Positions 43,596 to 55,980 of a stretch of DNA of 64,000 nucleotides are shown one piece after another. Origin of the DNA: Gnetum montanum (Eukaryota; Streptophyta; Gnetopsida; Gnetales; Gnetaceae). The first letter of the stretch is position 1. Each line of letters starts with the position of its first letter. The DNA lies in the NCBI GenBank assembly GCA_015680685.1, contig MNCI01001838.1, positions 198,483 to 262,482 of the forward strand, in the 5' to 3' direction. The notes beneath the pieces were generated by a model. That model saw nothing but the letters and a program-made list of their open reading frames with translations. It made no database searches and was not told where the DNA came from. The translations under genes were made by a program, and so were the position numbers.

Positions 43596-45900
43596 ATGGC
43601 TTCTTCTCATAGGAATGATTCATCAACACCTATCAATGATTTCAATCAACAGCATGAAGGATCCAAAAGGACTACTAGTGAGAAACCTCAATAGCTGAAA
43701 GTGGTCTATGCATATCTGGATCACTACTATCTAGATTTCATTTTCATTCTCCATTAGGATAAATAGCTACATTGGAGGAATCTCAAGGACAACATTTTGT
43801 TACCTACTAATCTTTCTATTTCCTCAATGCTCATGGTGAATCTCATGAAGATGGGAGTTAAATCATCTCACCTAGATTATGAGGTCACAAATCATATCTC
43901 TATAGATTATCAGCCAATGGATGTCTAGCTTCAAAAATATCAATGCATGGAGGTGCGCTATGAAGCCTCTAAGGGTAAAAAGGTCCTAATACCATTGTTT
44001 CTACAATCACAAAAAGAGGATCCTAAATTTCTTACAAGGCAATCTTAACATCAAGATCCTCCTCCTTTTAGTTAGAAATACATACTTCACAAACAATTAC
44101 AATCAACCTTGGTGAATAACTAAATCAAGAAAAGGGCAAAGTCCAAAACTAGGAGAACCTCAAGACAAAGGTCTTTGAGCCATTCATCAAAAGAAAACAT
44201 GAAATAATAATTAAAGGACCAAAAGAGAACGACTAGTAGGCATTACTCTTTTAGCCCTCCACCTTCATCATCCTCCTCCTTATCAAACTCTAAAAAGAGG
44301 GATGCCTGAGACTAAAGGAAAAATGATCAGTACTGAGAGAGAGATGACTAAAAATCTCATTGCAATAATGGGAAGAATGAGCATAGTCAAATACAAGAGG
44401 AAGAGGAGCATCATTAGGAGAGAATGCATAGCAAGCCACATCATATGAGACATGACCATGATAGCGGCCACTATGAATACAATGACTATGATGAACCATT
44501 ACTTGCTACAAGAAGCATGATTAATATTTTAGTAGTTTGAAATCCTACCAAGCATCAGAGGGATAACAAAATCAAATGGCTTGTTATGAATAATATTTTT
44601 AAATTTGAAGGAGGATATAATACTAATCCACGACATCATTTAAAGGCCTTCCATGATGCCTATGCCTTGTAGAACATTGAGAATGAGTAGCAAAAGCTCA
44701 AAATATTCTTAAGAACACTCATCAAGTAAGCTAAGAATTGGTACTGGTTATTGGAGCTGAATCTATTTGTAGATGGAGTACAATGTTGGAGCTATTTCTT
44801 GATAAGTACCAAATGTACTCTAGGTTTTCCAACCTAAGAAAAAAATCCAAGGATAGAAACAAGACAATCATGAGTCCTTAGATGCAGCCTTGGGTAAGTA
44901 TTACTCTCTCTTACATCGATGCCCAAGCTATGGGTTTTCTCAAAGGAAACAACTTCATCATGTGTTTGATGGGCTTTGAAATAAAATTAGAGAAACTCTT
45001 GAGCTTTATGCCCAAGGAAGATTATCAAAGATGAGGGCTCATTGAATCCAAAGGCTCATTAATCAAGTGGAAAAGAATGAAAAAGAGCTTAAAAATAAGA
45101 AAGTGTAGAGGAATACAATAGGGACTTCTCCATTTGCAAATGGAAGATAAATTTATGTGATTTAGATCAGGAAGCACCACTACATGAAGTGGTACAAATG
45201 AAAACCTTTCTGATTCAAAAATCTATTACAAAAATATTAGCTAAGATGGAAAAACTTTAGTGCTCCTTGGATGAGAAGTTACAAATAGTTTTCAAGATTT
45301 TGGAAGAGAAAACAAAGCAAGGGCATAGAGATAGAGATAAAAGGAGAAAGAAAGATACAATTAGAAACTATTATTAGTAGAAAGGTAAGGATGTAGTAGT
45401 GGCTGAGATTGTAGATTCTGCAATAAATGAAGAAGGATGTAACACATATCAATATGAACATTCCAAGGGATGTTGTGCTTTAGTGTCACATCTGCAAGAA
45501 CCTGGGTTATATGCTTTAAATACAAAATTGGAAAAATGGTAACCACCCAAGAGATTACCTTATCCAGAAGGTAATTATCAATAGCAGTTCCACTCATTAC
45601 AGTATTATCCAAATGAAGTATCATCTTAACCTTAGAAACATTATCAGCAATGGCAAAACCCATTGTCATGAAGGATTACAATAGTAATATCCTTAACAAC
45701 AGCTAGATCCATATGGATATTATATCTAGAAACCTCTATCTCTGCAAGCTAGACTCCCTTCTCCCATCACTACTATTCCCTAGAATATCATAGAACACCT
45801 ACTCCACCAACAAAGTCTCCTTCCACTTATCCTCCTCCTTATCCACCAACTTACTTTGCACCCTTTAATACTATTCCTTTTCCACAAGCACCACCTATGC
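43596..45900 (+). pseudogene. D gag polyprotein
   Basis: Starts MASSHRND at 43596. The N-terminal motif FIFILH, then NILLPTNLS, matches B and F. An Ser/Arg/His-rich segment follows, then the core FEGGYNTNPRHHLKAFHDAYAL (44600-44670). The Cys/His motif CNTYQYEHSKGCC lies at about 45430-45470, then a Q/P-rich tail ending near PPMQGEILP (45890-45920). Many stops. It is the fullest gag layout among the Athila-like elements here. Confidence 0.78.
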
Positions 45901-46463
45901 AAGGGGAAATTCTACCATAGTCTCAACAACAAAATGCAATGAAAGTTGTGAACTTACAGCTAGATGAAAGTCTAAGTGGTTCTAAGCATAAGCCTCAAAA
46001 AGAGCTTTTCTTAGACCCAACAACCTACCCAAATCCTCATAAACATTTATGGTTACTAACTCTGTAATAATTGCTTTTGAAGTTACCATCAAGTATCCTT
46101 TAAACCAAAAGTCCCAAAATGTTTATACTATGATGTTAAATCATGTAGTAATAGATTGGATCTAGTTAGGACACCTTCTCAAGAAAAGATATGATCTTGG
46201 AAGTCCATTATTTTATTTATAGATTGCAAGAGATGATCCATGCAAGGATCTCCTAGACTCAAGTTATGGGGTGAACTTAATTTCTCAAGAGATATATAAG
46301 ACTTGAAAACTATCTCTAGTTAAGAAATGCAGTATCAAATTGGAGCTTGAAAATTAATCCATCACTATTTCTTTGGGATTAATGGAGGATCTTATGACCA
46401 CTGTATGTGGTTAGTTATATCTAGTAGATTTCCTAGTGATCCACAAGGATAATTGTAAGGGGG
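45901..46463 (+). pseudogene. D protease region, first part
   Basis: CKDLLDSSYGVNLIS (about 46236-46285) is the active site with DSG changed to DSS. The frame runs to VIHKDNCKG at about 46460, where E begins, and continues at 55719. Confidence 0.75.
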
Positions 46464-47345
46464 TGATGAGCGGGGAGGTACCCCTACCCCCAACCATATG
46501 AATCACAAGTTTTCACACACAATCCAATTCAATTCCATGGATGGGACTAGTTGTGCATCTAAATTGTTATGCTTTGATTGCAATTTACTATCTTCCCACT
46601 TTGACTAGTTGTAACTTTGTCATGTATCGTTGAGTCCAAAGTGAGGCATGTGATGTTGTCTAGTCCTATGCTACTCCTAATGATAATAAAGAGAAATTAA
46701 TTAACCTAATGAACAATGGGAAGTAAAATCTAAACTAGCCTATATGCAATGAATATCAATTCTTAATCATCCGCACACATTGGACTTCGTATAACCACCA
46801 CTAGAATTGCCAAGCGTACATCACTGGGTTTGCCAAACAATACACTGCTGGATTACTAAGTAATTACACTTAAGCACTCATGACTAGATGTACCCATTCT
46901 GCTTAATGACAAGAATTTTAAAGAGCAATAAATGAAAATAGTAACTAAGTAAAATAGTAAATAATTAAACAATTAAATAATTAAAAGCAGTAATAATCTA
47001 AGTGGATGCTACAATGAGGGAAGTAATAACAATCTTTCTTTCTAGTCATGTAACGTGTCCAAGGATGTCACACTTGAATAAGAATGTTGTACAATCACAA
47101 ACATCACACTACGAGCATGCACTGGGAATAACAAAACTAGAAATTAATAATCTATGAAAAAGCTAACTAAAATCTAAAACTAAGCTATATCCCAACCATG
47201 CACCTGAGTGTTGTATTTATAGGCTAGCATGGAAGAGATGATATTGATATCCAACATTACTTTTGGGACCCAATATCAAATACCTAATATCGAGGCTTCA
47301 ATATTGGATAGTTGATATCAGAGCTGACAAAACCATGACTCATCA
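46464..47345 (-). repeat. E 3' LTR
   Basis: 882 bp, TGATGAGCGGGG to ACTCATCA on the plus strand. The minus-strand U3 carries repeated AATATTG / CTAATATC / TTGATATTGG motifs and a TATAAATA box (47214-47221). It matches 54914-55718, which lacks about 75 bp in two places. Confidence 0.9.
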
Positions 47346-50270
47346 TAGCCCCATGGCTAAATGAAAACTCTTCCTCAAGTTTAAAAAATGAGGAACAAGT
47401 TCTTTACACAATATTGGGAAGGTATGGAATTATTGATTGATTCCAACAAAAAAATAAAATAATTAACTCTTACATGCCACAATGGTTTCTTTAAAATAAT
47501 TTGAACATAATATTACAAGACATAAAACTAGGTAAGCTCATGTAGTTCCCGAAGGTTGTGGCTCCTCCATTGTTTGCTTCCCTTTGTCATCAATCTTCTA
47601 AAATTTGTAATGATTAAGGAGCACCCACAACTTTTCTTCTTTCATTCATGGATCTTGTACCATCTAGGCTATTGAACTAATGTGTGCTAGTGCCAGTATG
47701 TCCCAAGGGCATGTTAGCTACAAAAACATTTTGTTGGCCTTTATGTACCAAGCTACAAACTATCATTGCTCCTCTTCGAATGCCCTAGCCTTTTCTTTGA
47801 ACTCCTAATAATCTATGGGTCTCCTAGCTATTTCTAAAGTGACATCCTTCTATCCATGGTAGTAGGCTTCAACCACCTCAAGTTTTGAGTTTGCAACATG
47901 AAGTTTCTACAAAGCAGCTTTTCTATCTACAAACTCTTTTCCATATAATGCATAAATGATCACTACATATTTCTCCAACTCGCTTCTAAGCTGACTTGCT
48001 ATTAACATGGCAAGGTTGGCATATCTGAGGTTAGCCAATGCCATCTATTCCTTTAAATCCTCTATCTGTAGATTTTTATTCTTTACTTCCGCCTGATGGA
48101 CCAGTGCATAACTATCTAGAATTGGATGCCAATCAGGATTCTATGCTATTATGGACCCAATGTGGGCTTTAGCCATCTAAATTTCTTCTTCATTTATCTT
48201 CTTGTACATGCCTACTTGGCTCTAAAAGTATTCTTTCAACTTCTCATGCTTCTTGACCTCATTCTGCCATGTGCTTATTTCAATTGTGGACTTTTGTAAA
48301 ATAGTGCAGACCTTCTTCATTGAGAGGGTTCTAATTTTCCTAGCCAATCTATTGATATCATGGTTGATCCTCATCAGTTGTTTCCTTAACTAATGAACAC
48401 TTTCTTTTAAAACATTCCTCTTTTTTTTCAATGGTAGTTAACCAAGAGTTCTCTGTAGCAAGTTTTTTATTCTCTTCTTGTGTGGTCTTCAATGCCTTCT
48501 TGTATGCGTGGGATTATGCATTAGTAGCTAAAACATTCTAGACTGCCTTCTTCTTTTCTTGCTTGGTAGCTTTACTTTCCTCAATTAATTTTCTAAGTTG
48601 CTTTGTACTAAATGATTCTAGTTGGTCAGGCATAACAAATCAAGCAAGATCCCATCTTTTAGCTCTTAGGGTGACTAGCTCTTATTACAAATGTTGCACT
48701 TCCACTTCTATGTGTCTCACCTTGACCTCAACCACGACCAACTTCCCTTTTGTGGCTATGAGATCTGACTACACTACAATGACATCACTGGGGATGTCAA
48801 ATAAAGTGGTCAGCACTTGCCATATTTGCAATAGTCGATCAAACACATCCTCATGTGCCACAGGAGTCATCGAAGCCCCAGCAAGCATTTGTGCATCCTT
48901 GGTCCCAATTAGATATATTGGGAGCATAACAAGCACATTGAATGATTCTTTTATGTGATCCATTATTACTTTTGTTGCACATGTCGCATCTTGATGCTAC
49001 ATGACCACTACTGTGGCACCTTCTCCCATTTTGAGCATCACTTGGAAGGATGCAACATTACCAAAGATTTTTCTAGACCATTGGGATTCTCCTCTCGATT
49101 GCAGTGATACCAACCCTCTTGTCAGATCAGCTGAAACAATGAGCTACACCTCATCTAGAACTCTAAAAAGGCTTGATTTCTCTTTACTCCCCTAGTTGAG
49201 CATTTTAGCAATTTTTTGTAAGTGGCTCATTACTGGTCTATAGTCTTATGGTGGTAGTGGTAGAGCCTATGTTTCATGGTGTTGTTTAAGCTCTCATTAT
49301 ACTTGTTTTTCTGATTTTGCTTCCTTGTTCAACTCTTGCTCTTCATCAAGGTCTTTCCTTGTTGCTACAAGTTTGAAGAGTTTAGCAAAGGAAGCATTCT
49401 GAGCCTTCCTAGGAACATCATTTGTATACCCCCATGATTTCAGCACATTTGCACAACTTTCTAATTAGGCAAGGGAATGGAACTATTGGCTTCCATGAAT
49501 TTTTCTCCTCGAACTACCTCTAAATCTCTATGCAGTATAACTAGGAAAGGTTAGCTACGTATTTGCCCATTAGGATGGCATTTTCCCTAACCACATAGGT
49601 TGAAATTTTTTTAAGCCCTTTCATTGGGAAGAGATGATAAATGCCTATCTTGAAGTATGTCCTCTCTTCTAAAGTTAATTCATTATACATTTTGGCATCC
49701 TTGTTGTATGCTAGCCTTAGCCATAGCTTTCTAGTTCATGGTTAGATCTTTAGATAGATGGGCTAACTTAGCCCCCTCATTTGGTAGATTAAGAGCTTCT
49801 ATGATTGCTTTGACTGAGACTGAGACATTGACTCCACAAATGTTTATAGTGGTACCTTCCTCTTTATTATGCCAAAATTGATATGTTTCTCCAAGATACC
49901 ACTTACCATTGTCTAAAAGAATCAGCCAAAAGGGTGATGCCTAGAATTGTGTCTAAATGGATTCATGAGCAAATGCCATGAACAAGTTGAAGTTCATCTC
50001 CACAATGACCGTGGTCAACATGGATTTCTCTTGAGTTGCTTCAAGGCATTCTGCAGACAACATGAGATGTTGTGCCTATGTAGGAGCTTGGGGTTCTACG
50101 GCCTCTCCCTAGACTGACTACCTAATAACAAGAGCCTCTTAATGAATGATGAAGGATTGGGAATCTTGCTTCTTGTTCTTTGCATGCTTACCTTGCTAGC
50201 CCCTACCACCCCTTGGGCATTTTCCAACTCCCTACAAAGGTCCTCCTTGTGTTCCTCTTTTTGGAGCCAT
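47346..50270 (-). pseudogene. E extra ORF (globular domain plus coiled coil)
   Basis: Starts MAPKRGTQGG at 50270, immediately after GATTGCAG, a splice-acceptor-like end. The N-terminal half has GETYQFWHNKEEG, then VKAIIEALNLPNEGAKLAH (about 49735-49860), equivalent to KLPKMGASLAK in B, and ELTLEERTYFKIGIYHLFP (about 49600-49660). The C-terminal half is a coiled coil, including KQLMRINHDINRLARKIR and LSMKKVCTILQK (about 48285-48390). The end is LEEEFSFSHG next to the LTR. Stops and frameshifts are numerous. It is about the same length as B's copy. Function unknown. The 131-codon plus-strand frame at 48563-48958 is its antisense shadow. Confidence 0.6.
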
Positions 50271-52345
50271 CTGCAATCAATCAAAGATCGAATGTTACTA
50301 AGGTGTTGTTATTTATCATTAATAGGTTTATACCTTAGTCATGGCCTTATTTTCATTAAGTTCTTTAGTTCATATGATTGTAGAGTTAGAAAAATTTTCA
50401 AAAAAATGCCCAAAAAGTGTCGATCTTCTCATATGACCTTACACAATTGGTTCCTTTTTCCTTATGTGTGGCTTATTATGATGGTTATGGTCTCTTGGGT
50501 GGAAAAATTAAGGTTTCCTGGCACTACAATGATTGATGTTTTACTATAACACTTATGATTTTTAACATTCGTACCCTTATAATATCCTCTAGGCAATAGC
50601 AAATTGTGAAAAATTGGAACAAGTTTCACATGCAAGTAACCCCCCATGACTAACTTAAACACTCCAGTTTCAGATAGGTTCAGATGGTACAAAAATTAAA
50701 GTAGTAGAGAGCCAAATATCACAAGTAGAAGTTGGTTGCACAAAGTTGTATGTCACGAAAGAAAATTTGAAAAACTCCCCTAACTACAAATAATGATAAT
50801 GAAGTTTGGGCATCGCGAGGGTCATATATATAGGTTTTGTGAGATCCAATATCAAGTATCTAATGCCAAGGTCAACCTAATATTAGGTAGTCAATATTAT
50901 TGTCCATGAACATGCATTGAATGAGGGTACTGTGCATGAGAAATGAAGCTTTGGGATTAGTTAAAAGGTTTGAGATTAGATCCATAGTTCTAGGGTAAGT
51001 AGGAAATTAGTTTTAAGCACTAAAAGTGTTAGAAGGTGGAGTCATTGATGTGAAAAGATTTGAAAGATGTAAGAAAGAGGGCATTAAATTGATGTTATGG
51101 AATGGATCAATTACATGAGAAGGAAAACTATAAAATTTAATAATTATCCACTTGGAAGGTTAAGAATGATGTGGTTGTGTCAAACAAGTACAAGTCACAA
51201 AATTTACACAAGTGGATTGTCCGCAAAGCAAGCTCCGGCCTATGATGCCCTTGTATAACGATGCCTAAAAATGTCCGTAGGCACTAAAGGGGTTAAATGC
51301 AATCCATACCTATGCAACAAAACACACATGTAACTCTATGTTACACAAAACCACAAGTTAGGATAATACGGACAGCGAGATGAGATGGACAATAGAAGAG
51401 ATTGTAGAAATTGGAGCATGAGGTGTCTTACCATAGGCACAATGAACACTTGTGTGTTATTAATGGTTAAGTAATCATTAGCCCTTTTGTCCAAGATTCA
51501 AACCAAGTCCAAACCATGTATCAGTGACATCACATCGTTTCATCCCTATGGCTAACAACCATAAAACTATCATAGTTGCAATGTGTAACATCACTTGGAA
51601 TTTTGTTCAAGGGAGGAGTTAATTTATGGCACTTCTTATACATTTTTTTTCAAAGTCTAAGAAGCCATCAACCTTCAGGCATGGATACATGTCTTTCTAG
51701 TGGAACCCTCAAAAATTTATTCAGTGCCTTGTTATGTGACTCTTACTTCCATTGTTTGTTAGATCTACAAGGATATAATTACAACCGAAGCAACATGATA
51801 AGACATACAAAAGTGGCCAAAGAGAATCCACAAATCCCCTTGATGTCACACCCTTTACATTCCCCCTTGGTTCTACACTCTTCTACCTGGGCACAATGAT
51901 TATGAATTTATTATTAGATTGGATAATGAAAAAGAATAGCATTATACTAGGATAAGAACCTCTTATTAATAGAATGAGTAGATGGATGACATGGTCTCAC
52001 TATCCAAATAATTAGTCCCTCATGACTCAACAAAATAGAGAAAACCTCACCTCAATGGGCTACATGATCTTTTTATTCACAAGTGATATTGCATGACAAA
52101 GAAAATAAAAACAACAAATAGAAAAAATAAATAGAAAAAGTTAGAAGGAATAGAAAAAATTGTATCAAGAAATAAGAAAATGACAAAAAATTGTAAAACA
52201 AAAAGATGAAAAACACTTATGAATCCTTAAGACTAGAATGGGGGGTTTTCCCTCACAACTAAACATTTGGCCATGATAAGGATTAATAAGTGCATAGATA
52301 GAATCAATGCATGTATAAAACATCGATAACCATTCATTCCCAAGG
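50271..52345 (-). other. E noncoding region between gag and extra ORF
   Basis: Read on the minus strand, it begins with T-rich sequence (52100-52230, CTTTTTGTTTTA as in C), then the shortened conserved block (51640-51860, GACATCAAGGGGATT and CATGCCTGAAGGTTG), an unassigned stretch (50910-51600), the U3-like module (50815-50905) and a leader to 50271. Nothing coding is recognisable. Confidence 0.55.
50815..50905 (-). promoter_or_regulatory. E internal U3-like promoter module
   Basis: The minus strand reads ATATTGACTACCTAATATTA, then TTAGATACTTGATATTGGAT and CCTATATATATGACC. E's own LTR U3 has ATATCAACTATCCAATATTG, then GGTATTTGATATTGGGTC and CCTATAAATACAAC in the same order. It is about 550 nt upstream of the extra-ORF start and is followed by the 19-nt box at 50761-50779 that is identical in B. 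Confidence 0.55.
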
Positions 52346-54788
52346 CACTAGGTGTCTTTTGGTGTTGCAGTTGTTGGGTGGACAAATTGTTGATCACACA
52401 CTTGATTGTTAAATGTATGGTGGGTTAGGGTATGATGTGTGTTAATGTTATAGATGTCTGGCCCATGATTGCATCCTTGATCATGATACAGTATGCATGG
52501 ATTGGTTGGTCTCCCCACACTATTAGATTCATTACTTAGGTTTGGAATTGCAGTAACAATGGAATGGTGGCCCTTGTGTAAGATCAAAGGAAAATGATTG
52601 TGACAAGGAAAGCATTATACTAGATTGGCATTGTGTTGGTTCAAATGATGTGGCAGGTCAATGAGTGTTTTTTTTCTTCCTGTGACCCTTCCTAAAGAAA
52701 GGACATTTCTAACTTTGTAATGGGAACCTACTAGTATCAACATTTCTAGGCACATTCGTAGCACAAGTGACATTCGTTTGTTGATATTGTGGTGCTGAAC
52801 CTTCCTGTGTAATTGGAAATGGCATGTAATAAGGTGGAGTATGAGAATATCAAAGGTAGGATGGATGGTAAGAGGAATGAGGTGGTGATCCCTCAAGGGA
52901 TCTCTGGATTGATGGTACTTCGAAGAGTGATAGTGGCAATTTGAAGTAGAGGATGTAGAACTAGTTGGAGAAACAGGATGTTGAACATAATCTCTGTGTG
53001 GTTTTAGCTGATAGGAAGGATAGGACTGATTTGGTGGTGGCCTCCCCCATGACTATGGTTGTTGCCACTATGATTGATGACAGTGTTGAGGCTAGTAATA
53101 GGTCCCCCTAGGATAGTACAGTTGGTTGTGGGGCTTTCTATAATTACAGTGTGGAAAAGAAAATCTCATGGGCATGTGCTTCTGTACAAACTTTGGATTT
53201 AATTCACCTGCCCAATGCTCATGTAGATGTAACAAGATCAAGAAATAACCCTTTGAATGGTCATATATGTAGATGTCACATCCATTATTTTTGTTTGTGG
53301 TTAAGTCTATAGCCTCACTTTCTTCAGCCATTTTTCTTGGTTGTCAACAAGTGTTCCAAGCTATTTCCTAGTTTTGTATCCTTTGTTTATTGTGATCGCT
53401 TGGTTTGTTTTGCATGATCTTCTCCTTAACCATCTCAATGAGAGTTATAATGTTTTCATATATCCATTCTAACATCCTATTAAATTAGGCTTCAAGTTCA
53501 TCAATAGACTTTTGTATCAGCAAGGTTCATTGCAGGATCATCTTATCAGGAGTGATTTCTTTCTTCCTACCATAGATATGGNAGATCATCTTATCAGGAG
53601 TGATTTCTTTCTTCCTACCATAGATATGGACCTCCTTCTATTGAAGAGTTGGGTCCCACTAATATTTCTTAACATTCACCCATTTACATATCTCTTCTTC
53701 TTCTCTTGTCACACATTCAATTAGTTCTCAGATCTGATGAGTTCATAGCTCATATAATTAACCTAGGGCATACATCCCAAGGGTCTCTCTTGTTTCATTA
53801 CGAAACCCATCTATGATGTGGAAAAATTACTTTTCCTTAGAGAAACCATGGCTTGGGCACTTATTTAGTAGGAAATAATATCTATCTAAGGCCATTTATA
53901 AGGGTTTATGTTGTTCTTGCTTCCATCCTTGGATCTATCTCCTCAGGTTAGACACCCTCGCATAGGTTTGATATTTCTCATTGAAGAGTTCCAGCATTGT
54001 GGACCATCTTCAAATGGAATTTGATTTTAATGATCTATACCACACTTCAGCTCTATTAATTAGTGTCCTAGGAAAGAGCTTAATCTTTTTCTAGTCCACT
54101 TTCAATGTTGTATGAGACACAAGCATCATGGAAGGCTTGTAAATGATATTGTGGATCTAAATCATAGCCTCCTACAAATTTAGAAATATTATTCATATCA
54201 AGCCTAGGTAGATGACTCTTTTTACGATGCCTGCAAGATATCTTAACTACCTCTATAATCTACATTAGGCTTTTAATGACCAACAAGGGTTCATCATTGT
54301 CAAACAGGTTGTGAGGGAAATTCTTATTTGATTGATGGTGATAATTTTTCCTATGTTAATGTTGATGATCGTGAGTGTTCTTGTGGGTTTAATTTTTATT
54401 TTTATTATGATCCTGTAGTGGAGCCTTAACTCCAAACCTATGTTCATCTTCATTAGAACTAAAATGTTGAAAGGTGAGTAGAAGATGAGGAATTGGAAGG
54501 ATTGTCATGGCTTCTATGGTGTTCCCCAGGGTCCCTTGATTTATCGTTTCTTAATTTTAAGGAGGTCTTAGGCCATGAGGCCTTCCCTTGTCCAAGACTT
54601 GTCTCATCCTCCCTAGGATTATTTGCCTTAGGTGAATATAGTCTTTTAGTGTCATTAGGGTGGTCATGAACATATGAAACCCCTACATGAGGTTGGCCTT
54701 TCCAATATTCTTCACCGTATATCTCATTACTTCTCCAATGAATGTTTTCATTCTATAGTGCATTATCATTTCCTTGTGAAAAAGACAT
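52346..54788 (-). pseudogene. E gag polyprotein
   Basis: Starts MSFSQGND at 54788, about 105 nt after the primer site. An Ser/His-rich N-terminal part is followed by the core (MNNIS-KF-GGYDLDP type, about 54080-54210) and the Cys/His motif CDIYIYDHSKG (about 53255-53290). The tail is rich in H, Q, P and T and ends TATPKDT at 52348. Frames carry stops. The single-N join at 53582 lies inside. Confidence 0.72.
53582..53582. other. Single-N assembly join between repeated 46-mers
   Basis: 53536-53581 and 53584-53629 are identical 46-base stretches around one N plus one extra base. This looks like an unmerged overlap inside E gag. Confidence 0.85.
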
Positions 54789-54894
54789 TGTTGTTGGTTT
54801 ATGATGTGTGTGATTCAATATTTTCTGAAAGATAGATCATCAAGGTGTTTACAATGATCATGTACGATATAACTAATCTAGATAACTAGCACCA

Positions 54895-54912
54895 TCCCCA
54901 GCAACAACGCTA
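54895..54912 (-). other. E primer-binding site, tRNA-Asp type
   Basis: The minus strand reads TAGCGTTGTTGCTGGGGA, one base from the LTR end. It differs from the tRNA-Asp complement at four positions, all C-to-T or G-to-A. Confidence 0.85.
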
Positions 54913-54913
54913 A

Positions 54914-55718
54914 TGATGAGCAACAAGGTACCCCTATGCCCAACCATATGAATCACAAGTGTTCATGCATGATCCAATCAAATTCCCTAGATGGGACTAG
55001 TTGTGCATCTAAATCATTATGCTTTGATTACAGTCTCTGCCTTCCCACTTGGACTAGTGGTAGCTTTGTCACATATGATTTAGTCCAGAGTGAGGCATGT
55101 GATGTTGTCTAATCCTATGCTGCTCCTAATGATAATAAAGAGAGAAATTAATTAATCTAATGAACAATGGGAAGTAAAATCTAAACTAGCCTATATGCAA
55201 TGAATATCCATTCCTAGTCATCCACAAACACCTTGGACTTCATATAACCACCGCTGGAATTGCCAAGCGTATGTCACTAGGTTTGCTAAACAATACACTG
55301 CTGGATTACCAAGTAATTACACTAAGGAATCATAAAGAGAAATAAATCAAAATAGTAACTAAGGAAAATAATAAATAATTAAACAATTAAATAGTTAAAA
55401 GCAATAATAATCTAAGTGTATGCTACAATGATGGAAGTAATCGCGATCTTTATTGCCATTCATGTAACGTGTCCAAGTACATCACACTCAAATAAGAATT
55501 TTGTACACTCACAAACATCACACTATGGGCATGCACTTGGAATAATAGAACTAGAAATTAACAATCTATGAAAAAGCTAACTAAAATCTAAAACTAAGCT
55601 ATATCTCAACCATGCACTTGAGTGTTGTATTTATAGGCTAGCATAAAAGAGATGATATCGAATATTCAACATCACTCTTGGGATCCAATATTGGAGCTGA
55701 CAAAACCATGACTCATCA
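54914..55718 (-). repeat. E 5' LTR
   Basis: 805 bp. Compared with the 3' LTR it lacks part of the U3 AATATTG repeats (near 55690) and about 35 bp near 55330. The TATA box (minus strand) is at 55628-55635. Confidence 0.9.
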
Positions 55719-55980
55719 AGGGGACTTTCTTGTTGTCATGGAAAGGACTTAGCTTAGCATAATCGATGCAAAAATGAGAATTAGAGATCTTTCCTTGGAA
55801 ATTTTCAAGGAAAATGACTTCAAAAAAATAGAGAAGAAGTGAGTTCCATGCATCGCATATAATGACACAAGCCACCATTACATGAAGAAAATATGAGCCA
55901 TGAGAAGCACATCTATGATAGTATGCAATAATTATGCCAAAACTTAAAGTATTCAAAGGTTCTTATATGTAGCCCACAAA
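55719..55980 (+). pseudogene. D protease region, second part
   Basis: Resumes GGGGACTTTCTTGTTGTCAT, aligning with FPIIMGRAWLS in C (36660-36690). The following ISKENSF and VPCI equivalents are present in broken frames. This continuity proves that D was one element before E inserted. Confidence 0.7.

Larger units (their letters stand above)
46464..55718 (-). mobile_element. Element E: pol-less Athila-like retrotransposon inside D
   Basis: LTRs at 46464-47345 (3') and 54914-55718 (5') on the minus strand, with a tRNA-Asp-type primer site. AGGGG occurs at 46458-46462 (one extra G before the LTR) and at 55719-55723, a likely target duplication. The interior runs gag (54788 to 52346), about 2 kb noncoding, then the extra ORF (50270 to 47346). 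No protease, RT, RNase H or integrase is present, so it would have depended on pol supplied by relatives such as B. Confidence 0.85.

Noticed and set aside
44283-44499. Minus-strand short hydrophobic open frames
   Set aside because: Antisense to the S/R/H-rich segment of D gag.
48563-48958. 131-codon plus-strand open frame
   Set aside because: Antisense shadow of E's extra ORF; composition is Ser/Thr/Cys-rich with no motif.
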